64,000 bases of DNA, from assembly GCF_905220565.1 (NCBI RefSeq), contig NC_059402.1, positions 3,783,501-3,847,500 of the forward strand, in the 5' to 3' direction. The position numbers and the translations under genes were made by a program. Below the pieces are notes generated by a model, which was given only the letters and a program-made list of their open reading frames with translations, did not search any database and was not told the DNA's origin. Numbering within the stretch: the stretch's first letter is position 1; every line of letters begins with the position of its first letter. Below, piece after piece: positions 26,101 to 38,100 of this stretch. Source of the stretch: Melitaea cinxia (lineage: Eukaryota > Arthropoda > Insecta > Lepidoptera > Nymphalidae).

Positions 26101-29100
26101 CGACTGAAGTAAAACTTATTGCTTTTGTGACTTAGATATACAAAACTTAACTGGCTATGAGAGAAAGAGAGATATAAAATTCGTGCTTGCACCTCTCTCT
26201 TGCTCCGTTCGCTTCGCCCGATCATATTTTTCATAACGCTCTCGTCACGCATTCACCAGCTTACTCCCCAAGTCAAACGATCGTAAAGAATTGTTACTTC
26301 AATAAAAATCTAAAATAAAAACGTAAGTTGACCCTTGTTATTTTATATTACGTGTTGGTATAGTAAAGGCATACTTTTGTACCAATACGAGTTCCTTGCT
26401 CCAACTGAATATGCTGTAAAGCATCACTCTCAGCGTTTAGGATATTCGGACTCATTTTCGGAACGGTTTTCTTTGAGGCTTGAAAAATCAAAATGTGAAA
26501 TCGGAAATAAAGCCACAGTTACAGTTTACTATTAATCAGGTTAAATAATTACTAGGTAAGCCTCTATTTATTTAAAAAAAACAGTGTAGTTTGCAATTTT
26601 ACTTATTATAAATAAATAAGTATATTTATTGTTAAATGCATTATTTCCCAGTGTATCCTGATTCTCAAAAAAAAAGTGAATATCTTTAATCTTTTCGCTG
26701 TGACAGTTAAATAGTTATTACAAAAATAATTTTTAACAAAAAAAACCGACTTCAAAAAGGAAACTAAAAAGTGAAAAATAAATTTACTTAGTACAAAGTA
26801 ATTCGTATTTTGATTAGTTAATCAGAAATGATTAAATAAATATTTTATAATTTTGAAGTCGGTGCCAAGTAAAACCATAACTACTCTAGTATCTACTACT
26901 CATAAGTTGTATTCAGTTTTCTTTCATAATTTGTTTCATTGACTATTAGGTTGAATACTGTTATTATTCTGTTATTGTTTTGACATATCTAATAATATTT
27001 TTTGTACTTGTTTGTTGTGTGTGTGTTGTTTGTATTTGTTATTGTAGCCAGGTTGTTGTAGTATTTACTTGGCACCAACTTCAAAATTATAAAATATTTA
27101 TTTAATCATTTCTGATTAACTAAATCAAAATACGAATTACTTTGTACTAAGTAAATTTATTTTTCACTTTTTAGTTTCCTTTTTGAAGTCGGTTTTTTTT
27201 TTGTTAAAAATTATTTTATTTTACAATTTTTAGTGATGGGTAGACCTAACAAGGATGCTTTTTCTCTTATGTCTGGGGTTCGGAAACATACACAATACAC
27301 AAGCACAAACACCCAGATCATGACAAACATCTGTATAACCAATACAAATGTCTGTCGTGCGCGAGGATTGAACCCACTAACGCCAGCGCAACAGCCGGTG
27401 CTGTGACCGCTGCGCTAATGCGTCGACATACTATGAGTAAAGTTCGCTATCAGGTGTACGTAATAACAACCGGGACTGACAGCCTAGCGTGTTCTCCGAG
27501 GCTAGGTTGGGAGAACCACAAGGATTAACAACTAGACCAAAAATAAATATTTATATAAACATAAATATCCAATCCGAGCTGGAATAAAACCCGCGACCGT
27601 CGGTGTTTAGGCGCCGCTGACACGGCACATGCACCATTATATCAAAGCGGTCGTCAAACAGCAAAAGGTAACTGAAATTCCCTCGAGTGTTTATGGGCTC
27701 CATCATCAAACCTGGTCCTGCGACACAGATGATCACACAGCAGGTAATTGCTATAAATCGTTGAAAAGTTCCCTCGACTATCTTTCGTAACCCTCATCAG
27801 ACTGAAATGGCACTTATAACACATATATATGCAAAGTTCTCATCAATAGAAACGAATTAAGTTCAAACAGCAGGTAATTGCTATAAACCGTTAAAGAGTT
27901 CCCTCGACTACCTTTTGTCTCCATCATCAGACTGTAATGGCACTTATAACTCATACAGGTGCAAAGTTCTCATCAATAGAAACGAATTAAGTTCAAAAAG
28001 CAGGTAATTGCTATAAATTCTTAAAGAGTTCCCTCGACTATCTTTCGTCTCCATCATCAGACTTTAATGGCACTTGTAACTTATATAGGTGCAAATTTCT
28101 CATCAATAGAAACGAATTAAGTTCAAACAGCAGGTAATTGCTATAAGTCGTTGAAGAGTACCCCCGACTATCTTTCGTCTCCATCATCAGACTGAAATGG
28201 CATTTATAACTCATATATATGCAAAGTTCTCATCAATAGAAACGAATTAAGTTCAAACAGCAGGTAATTGCTATAAATCGTTAAAGAGTTCCCTCGACTA
28301 ACTTTTGTCTCCATCATCAGACTGTAATGGCACTTATAACTCATACAGGTGGAAAGTTCTCATCAATAGAAACGAATTAAGTTCAAAAAGCAGGTAATTG
28401 CTATAAATTCTTAAAGAGTTCCCTCGACTATCTTTCGTCTCCATCATCAGACTTTAATGGCACTTGTAACTTATATAGGTGCAAATTTCTCATCAATAGA
28501 AACGAATTAAGTTCAAACAGCAGGTAATTGCTATAAGTCGTTGAAGAGTACCCCCGACTATCTTTCGTCTCCATCATCAGACTGAAATGGCACTTATAAC
28601 TCATATATATGCAAAGTTCTCATCAATAGAAACGAATTAAGTTCAAACAGCAGGTAATTGCTATAAGTCGTTGAAGAGTACCCTCGACTATCTTTCGTCT
28701 CCATCATCAGACTGAAATGGCACTTATAACTCATATATATGCAAAGTTCTCATCAATAGAAACGAATTAAGTTCAAACAGCAGGTAATTGCTATAAGTCG
28801 TTGAAGAGTACCCTCGACTATTTTTCGTCTCCATCATCAGACTGAAATGGCATTTATAACTCATATATATGCAAAGTTCTCATCAACAGAAACGAATTAA
28901 GTTCAAACAGCAGGTAATTGCTATAAATCGTTAAAGAGTTCCCTCGACTAACTATTGTCTCCATCATCAGACTGTAATGGCACTTATAACTCATACAGGT
29001 GCAAAGTTCTCATCAATAGAAACGAATTAAGTTCAAAAAGCAGGTAATTGCTATAAATTGTTGAAGAGTTCCCTCGACTATCTCTCTTCTCCATCATCAG

Positions 29101-32100
29101 ATCGACTCCAGATCTTTATTAAATAGTAGTGCTTTACAGTACCTAATGAAAACATGATTAAATTTACTAGTCACCCTTACGATTTTTGAAAGTTTCCCTC
29201 GATTTCTCTGGGATCCCATCATCAGATCCTGGTTTCCTTATCATGGTACCAAACTATGAATATCTCCTTTCCAACAAAAAAAGAATTATCAAAATCGGTT
29301 CATAAACGAAGAAGTTATCTCCGAACATACATAAAAAAAAAATATATATATATATATACGGTCGAATTGAGTAACCTCCTTCTTTTTTTGAAGTCGGTTA
29401 AAAATATCAGAAATTATTTTTCATTGACAGTATAATTAACATCAAGAAACTGAAAAAGAAAATTAATTATTTATTTAATATTCATTTGTTATTTTAAAAA
29501 AGTTAAGAAAATAAATGTAGCCCTCATACACAAGTATGAGAAGATGTATATTTATACAAAAAATGTATTATTGTTATATTTTCATTTGAAAATATTAGTA
29601 CATACGATATATTTTAACTATTAAACTGCGAATACAGTCCAAGCAACTGAAGGACATATCGACCAATAAAATTAACAACCAATCAATAATGTGGTACTAA
29701 AATTTGACCGTATTTTAAAATTAAATTACGACATTTAATGACCACAAAATAAGTTTTAATCGTTTTTGTTTTAAGGCTGTTAACATTCAACTTACAACCC
29801 GAAACACGAATTCGCAGTAGAGACAAATTTCCAAAATTACTTTACAGAGATCGTATCAACTACCGCTAGATCGCGATTAGGGTCTTCGAACATTCCAAAA
29901 CTACTAATTTTGGCGCATAAAACTTAATGTTTCGTGCGAACTAACAGTTTGGCTTTTCGATATTATACGAAAATCATTGAATTTATAATGTCTCCTGTCG
30001 ATATTATCGCGTGATCCTGGATGTCACGAAGTTAATGATAAAGGACCGGGAATCGTTAGGCTGAACGTATATTGAAGAGGAACGGATATCCCTTGATATT
30101 GTTTCTTATAGTTAATCACAGAGAACATTTTGTATGTAGTTTCGCGTCCTGCAAGATAGGCACATGCCACCCATCTAAATGTATCAATTGATGAGGGAAT
30201 ATACGGAAGTACTTATATCTAAATAGTTGGAGAAAAAGGTAGATAGATAAATGACTGATTGGATTGGTGGGTGAATAGATACTTCAAGAGTTGAATAAAA
30301 AAACCGATGCATAGTTCAATGATTATCCACTTGGGTAGATAGTAGGATCTAGCATATATTTTATGCCCAATCCGTTTGACTTAAATACGTAGACTATATC
30401 TAGAAGAATAGTTAGGCGGAAGGGTAAGTGGATTGATTTTTAAATTTTCTGTTTTTTTTTTTGTTTGCAATAAAAGGTGTCATGTTCCGCAGTTTTAAGG
30501 ATATCGTAATGATCAGTAGTCTGTTTTCGTCAATTATCTGTCATCCGTGTGCTGTGTTACGGGATATGTTGACATGCGCCGAGCTCTACGACATTTAAAA
30601 TAAGTCTAGCTTTTGTCACGTGACTTAGATTTATCGTTAACGTAATTTGCTGGTTTAGTTTATTGTAATTTATTTGTACATTTTTGAAATTGGATTTGTT
30701 AAAATTTTGCACATTATAACTTACAGGATACGTACATATTTTATTGAATATATTGGGATTATTTAATTATATAACACTAGCATTACCCGTGCGAATAATT
30801 CACACAAAATAAGTAAAAAAATTACCGACCGTCGATCATTTTGACGTTTTTTCAAAATTAATGCCGTCATATATATAATTTTAGTAATTAATTGTTTTAC
30901 AAAAACAAAAGCAATAATAAATTTAGTTGTTCATACCGGTAGAGCAAGCGCTTATCTATAAAATGATATATATATTTATGTGGAGGCTTTTTTTTTAAAG
31001 GGAGACAAACATCCTTAACCTTAACGTACTAATATATAAGATAACACATATATACTTATTTGGCTATTAGAAATTACATCAAGTAACTTTCAACTGTCTA
31101 TAGTTCTATACTAATATTGAAAATCGTAAATTTCTTAATTTACTAGAGTAACATAATTTTTAATTTCAACAACCTGTTCGGAAGGGCACATTTGAAATTT
31201 CATTAATAAAGTTGCAAGTATTATTTTACTTATGTATAAACATTTCGCTCCAGCCTGTTATATCCCATTGCTCATAAGCCTCTTTCCTCATGTACGAGAA
31301 GAATCAGAGCTTAATCCACCACACTTCTCCCAATGCGGGTTGGCGGATGTATTTCCTACTGTGAGTAACGATCGCTATTAAGTATAAACAATTAAACATA
31401 AAGAATTCTTGTGAATAATTGTTTACTTGACGAAGTCTAAATCTACATTAATTAAACATAACAAAAAAAAAACTGCTTAAAATTTTCATTTTTTCTTTAC
31501 ACTATTTCAAATTAGTGGCAAAATTGCAAATGAAAATGTCCAAAATATTAGGATTACTAAAAAGAAAAGGTGTGATCAATAATAATACTAAAAAATATAT
31601 ACTTAATAATAATAGTGCAAATAATCAAATATTCTTTTTCAGTGACCAATAATTATTTAATTTACACAAAATAATTATTTTCAATGCATATTCCTTAATT
31701 AAAGTTACAAAATGACAATAATAATAAAAAAGTTCGAAAACTTAGAATCGTCGTATTTTTGAAGCAAATATTCAAATACACAGGATCGTTGCATGATGTA
31801 ATTCAACCATCGCAAGTTAAAAAAGTAAACCCACGCTTACAGTAACTTCGCGTTAAATTACGTTTAATAAAATAAACTCGGTCGATATATAAAGTATTTG
31901 ATAACTGAGATTTCCTAATTATTTTTTTTGCAAGAAGCATTTTTTATAGATTATTTTACGACAAACAGTCTTTATAATGACCTCCGAGAAACAGGTCGTT
32001 TTGACCTTTTGACCGTTATAACTTTTTTAGCCGGCACGATACCAATGTCGATTTTTCACATCTTCATTGCAACGCTGTAATAAAGGTGTATACAAAAATT

Positions 32101-35100
32101 CAGTTCACTAGGAATTTATCCGCAGGTTGCGGTTTAAGATGCCTAAAATGATTGGACTATTATAGTAATATTGAACTATAAAAACGCAATTGATTTTGAT
32201 GTTTGTTCTAAAATTCATATTAGATATTTTTATATATCTTCGTCAGTAGTAACAAGTAGCAGCTAATTTATAAATATATAATAGACGAAAACCTAACCCA
32301 CGAAATATCACTAAATTGAAAGCAATGGCAAACGACGGAAAGTACCCTATTTCCGTAAGTGCAAGAAATCATTTTTCATATGCGTTGTTCTACCATACTC
32401 CACTGCGCGTCGTTTCTTGATAAAACTATGATCTTGATAAATGCATAAATTACATTTGAGTATTAGATATGTTTCAATAAAAATGAAGAAAAAAGAATAG
32501 AAAGAAAAAAATGAATTTTGTCTACTGTACTGTGATTATATTACACAATAATCAATGGTTTTGACCACAGTGTCAATCCGTTAGCCATCCAACGAACCAA
32601 AATTTTAGATACTTTCAACAAGAATAAGAACGGAGTTATGGACAGAGCTTTATTTGAAATTTCAAGACAAAAGTCGTGATCGTAACAACGGGTCGTCCAG
32701 ACCAGTCACTCGCGTCGCGGAAATACGCCGTGACGTCGACATTTCGCGTTATATTTCAACTCGATGGTCTTTTTTGTATCATATTTTAACTAAAATACAA
32801 AAAAAATTATGTAACCCGTACTTTGTAAATTTACAGTCAAATTTCATAGATTTTTTAAAACTGAGTTTAAAAAGATTAAGTGTAAGATATACAAGTAGTG
32901 ATGGAGATTGACTGTCGCAAATATGGACATCTTCAATTAAGATTAAAATAAAGTGGTAAGTTCCACTATATTTTTTTTTTTATTTGCACGCATGCAAGAG
33001 TGCGTGTTGCTTTATAAACAGTTTTAACGTTATCATATTTAATGTTTAATCAATCTTGTTTACTTCATTCACAATTATGGTTTATGAAATAGTTTAAAAT
33101 CAATTTACGTTTGCGTTGCTTTCAGTTAGTTAACGGGTATTTATTTATTTATACTTTATTGTACACCACAAATATATTACAAACGAAGCATAAAGATAGT
33201 TACAGACAGTGAAGTACAATGGGCGGACTTATGGCTAATTAGCCATTTCTTCCAGACAACCCAGTTTTTTTTGTCAATTTATCAACAATATACATTATTT
33301 TTACAATAGGCCAGTCCTTAACTTTTACCAAAACGTGTAATAATATTTTTTTATCAATTAAATATATAGTAGTTATATTTATTATAAAATCGGAATATAT
33401 ACATAACAAAGTTTAAGGAGTACAAAAATTTCTAAACAAAAGTTTAGATAAAATAGAACCAGGAATAACTACTGTGTTTTGTCATACATATTTTGTAACA
33501 CTACTGTAAAAATATTTTTGGGTACATTTTTCATAATACAAAGAGTAGAAAAATATTTGCACGTGTGCTTAGATATTAAAAAAAAAAATTGTCCACGCGG
33601 TCGATTCTATGAGCGTGACAGAATTTGATAACATTTTTAACCGACTACCAAAAAATATAGTATTTTTGATTTAACTTACTCCAGAACTTTTGACTGGGTC
33701 GAGTGGATTTCGATAACTTTTTTTAATCGAAAAGTGATACGTGCCACGTGGTCCCATTTTAATTTAATTAAGATCTAACAAGTATTTTTCAAGTATATAT
33801 CTAATAATGCGTATTTACTCGACTATTTTTACGTTGACTTACGTTATATTACTTGACGATTTCGTAATTGAAGTCGGTTTTTTTCCTTTGCGAGCATACA
33901 CAATTACGTTTTGACGTTTTTGATGCTTTTTTTAAGTTATCTGTCATTTGAATGTTTATTTTGGTTATTTTTCGTATATGAACATTATAATCATATAGAA
34001 TAGGGTAAAATCTTCATACATTTTTTATTGTCACAAAAAAGAAGTTGTTTGAAAGTGTAGCAAAAGGATTTCATTAAAATTATACGTTTTTATTAAAATA
34101 TTTACAGAACGTAAAAAAGTACGTAGCATTTTTAAAAATAAGTAGTCTGTCGATAGATAAAAAATTTTATTATCAGCCACATATATTTTTTTATATTCTG
34201 TTATACAAAAATATCTAACTGAACTGAAGTAAGGCACAGCAGGTAATTTCCTGCTCAAAATATGGAGCAGCCCGGTGAGTAAGGTGACCAGAGCTCCTGA
34301 AGGGATGGGGATAGGGTCGCTTACCATCAGGTGAGCCGTACGCTTGTTTGCCGAACTAGTTATATATAATAAAAAAAAAACCTCTTCCATTTACAAACAA
34401 CGAACAGCATTACGAAATAAACAAGAAAACTTAGTAAAAATCGCCGTACTTGCTACCACTCATTCATGAAACTCCCCCTCACGTTCCCGCTAATTATATT
34501 ACATCACGCATGACTGTCGAATTTATCAATTCACAGACAAATTGAAAGAAATGTTGCTATAATAGATCATTCAACGTGTTCAAATTCATTATTACATACG
34601 TTATAGTTTCGTAAAAAAAAACTATTTTTTTGTTTTGTGTTGTTATTTTTTACTTTTGCGGCTTACAAAAACTTTGCATTTTTTTAACCCAATTCAATTT
34701 ATGACTCTAATTACTAATTGCTTTTATGCTGTATAGTTTAGTCACGGATATATTATTATTTTTAATCTAAACAAAAATAATGGTTTTATAAAAAATAAAA
34801 AATAAATCAAATTGTTTTTATTACAATTTTTTACTAATCTAATTTATGTATATTCATTTTCGCTTTATTACTTTAGTTATAATTTGTAGTCATTTGGTTG
34901 AATTTGGGTTTGATTTGGCAAATTTGATTAAAATCAACAAACATCCGTGTCTACTAAATATTAATCATAACGTTTTATTTCAGCACGTCAAGCTTTTAAT
35001 CGTCGAAAATAACAATCAATTATGAGGGAGAAGCAAACATTTACACCGATTATGGTCTATCGCGTGTCTGGAAGGTTGAAATTTTAACCAGCGGTGTAAT

Positions 35101-38100
35101 ATGCCAGCTCTCTGGCAGTCTTCTCAGCGCCCTATGTACATTAGGACCGTATGGGTCGACGGATTCCGACACGCAATACTAACGCAAGACGATCCTCACT
35201 TTCAAAAACTGTGTGCTAAGCGTCGGAGACCGCATTCATCAGCTAGCAGCGCGAAATCTACGTTGAGCAGAAACATAAGAAGCTCATTGAGTCACCGTGA
35301 CGATTTGACGGATTGTCTCAGAAAAATTAACTTCGTAATTAGAAATGAAAAAGTTCCGGAACGAGTTGAACCACATATTGAAAAATTAAACCTGACCGAC
35401 GTTGAGAACTGCGAAGACGACTTCATTATCAAGGCGTCACCCCAACCTCTGTGCGATATCAACAGTTTCCGACTTAATTTAGAGGTTGATAACATGAGGG
35501 CTGTTAAGAGCAATCGCACAGCCAGAGCCGAAGCAAAAGAAAATACAGAACTGTCAGACAGAGTACTCCAATGGCTCGATCTAGCCGGGAAGGTCAATCT
35601 CTTGACACTAGAAAACGTCGAGAGAATGTCGCAGCCTAGACACAGCTGGCCGGAAATCCAAAGGCGTAATTTAACGAAATCGAAAACAGCAGCAGATTTG
35701 AGGACTAAAGAGGTTAAGCAGATCGTCGATGCGAAAACGAATGGTATTATCGATCGTCAGGAATTTCACATGCCGACATCGGCGAACACGATCGAGAACT
35801 ACGCCCGACAGTCACGAAACGTTAAAAGTACGCCACGACACGACACAAGGATTAAGGAAAACAAAAAGGTCAAAGACATGAAGGCGAGTGTCATCGAGAC
35901 GCGTCAGAAAATGGCCAACGACAGAATTGCCGTTGAAAAACAGTACGCGGAAATGGTCAACAAGAAACTTATACCGGATGTTGGTAAAGTGAAGAAACAA
36001 GTCCACATATTTATGCCTGAATCGCTGAATAAAAAGTTTAACTCGAACACTTCGACTATTAACGAGAGCGTACTGTCATTATCGCAAAAATCTTAATGGA
36101 AGAACTTGTAAAATTGTTCCTTACTATGTACGGCATATTTGAAATAACTTTTTATGATAATCATGCTATGAAATATTTAAATTTTTCTAATTAAAACGTA
36201 ATTAAATTGTTAAATGCTATTAATTGCTTTTAGAATTTATTATAAGAGTACGAAATGTTTATCTCTTTGGCTAGTAAAATGTTTAATAAATAGTTTACAG
36301 ATTCTTCAGCTATAAATGCGTCTGTTTTGTATCCTAAAATATAACACTTTAAATACTAATTTGATTAGCTCGTTGGCGCAGTTTGTAGTAGCCCTGCTTT
36401 CTGTTCTGCGTTGAGTTATTTATATATGTACTATTTCTATATATTATATCTATTTATAGTCTCTAATATTAGTTTATATTCTTTTTTATTTGAATATTTT
36501 ACAACATAAACGGGCATAAACTGTTGTTTGAATCGTTCTCGGAGTGGTATAGACGTGACATTTACCGTTTCGGATTTGACTCCCACTAGCAGCAGATATA
36601 TTTAAAAATATATTTGTAACAAATTTAAACATTAGTTCCAAATGGTTCGGTAATCTGCTCTCTGGTAGAAAACTTTCGCCAACACAGCAGAACACCGTGA
36701 CGAATTGAACTTCAAACATTATATATTTTTGATCAGGAGTTCAACGTTTACATATTACTTCAGTTTATTTAATACATTATATTCTATGCCCCGCGGTAAC
36801 CTTTAAATTAAGGAAAAACGTATGAAAATATTATATAGCAGCCTATCCTCAGTAAATGTCCAACACAAAAAGATTTTTTCAATTCAAACCAGTCTTTCCT
36901 GAGATTACCACGTTCAAAAAAGCAAAAAAAATTTCAGCCTTATAATATTAGTATAAATTTATTGCTCCTCTTACCCCAAATCCAATAGTGGCGACATCTC
37001 TCGCCTGAAATCGGGAACGCAGAGGCGGGTCGAGCGGTTGCCCTGTATACTTCGGTACTGGCAACCCCAGCGCTATAACGCGAAAGTTTTCATCTACCCT
37101 CACTAAGCGCCATTTTGATACTTCTTCTGGTCCGTGTTCCTGTTTATAGATTAAGGATCATATATTTATTGATTTCAAATCACTTAGAATTTCTGTGATA
37201 GTTATAGATTACACAAGCCTCGTTTCTATTTAAAAAATAAATATTGGGTTTTTAGGAATTGTTCCATTTCGAATATTTTGAGTTCAAAATGGAACGGATC
37301 GTAAGTAACGGAATTTTAATTGTAATGATTTGTTTGAAGAAAGTTACGCAAATTTGAAGAATTTAGCAGACATACAACACTAATACAAATTATCGCTAAA
37401 TGTATCCATAGTAAAAACGACGAAGACGTCGACTACTACGACTAATACTAAAAACGATGACGACGCGATGGGGTAATTGTCACAGCACTGGTTTGTGGCT
37501 ATTGCGCTGGCGGATGCGGCTTCGATCCCCGCACATGACAAACATTTGTATTGGCCACACAAATGTTTGCCGTGGTCTGGGTATTTATGCACTCCTTGTG
37601 GCTCTCCCCACCGTGCCTCGGAGAATGCGAGAGCATAGCCGAAGCCGTCGGTTCCGGTTGTTATCATGTACACCTTATAGCGATCGTTACTAATAGTAGG
37701 GAATATATCTGCCAACCTGGATTGGAGCAGCGTAGTGGATTAAGCTCTGATCCTTCTACGTGGGAAATGAGGCCTATGCCCAGTAGTGGGATATTACCGG
37801 CTGAACCGTATCCATAGACAGTAAACATACTTTACGTATGACAACATATATAATCGTAAGTTGTTTTTAAGATTCAAATTTTGTGACAAATATACTCTAG
37901 TTACTTTAGATTAAACCCACCTGCAATAACTTATCATATCTTGAAGCCGGTATCAAAAACCTCCCATCTTCTAAATGCATTTCCCTATTTTCTAGAAGAT
38001 TATTTAACACTGGCAACACATTTCGTTCTGCTTTTTCAATTCCTTCTATTACAAGCACACGACCTTCTATTGCTGCTCGCACTGCACTCTAGAAAAAACA

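Noticed and set aside
27741..29100. CRISPR-like array
   Set aside because: Units are contiguous 130-bp direct repeats without unique spacers, in an insect intron; it is a minisatellite.
32654..32911. 85-codon plus-strand frame in the long intron
   Set aside because: Mixed composition, no recognisable motif and no supporting signals.
36366..36415. tRNA-like stretch 'gctcgttggcgcagtttgta'
   Set aside because: It has an A-box-like sequence but no B box or cloverleaf; it is a SINE head fragment at most.
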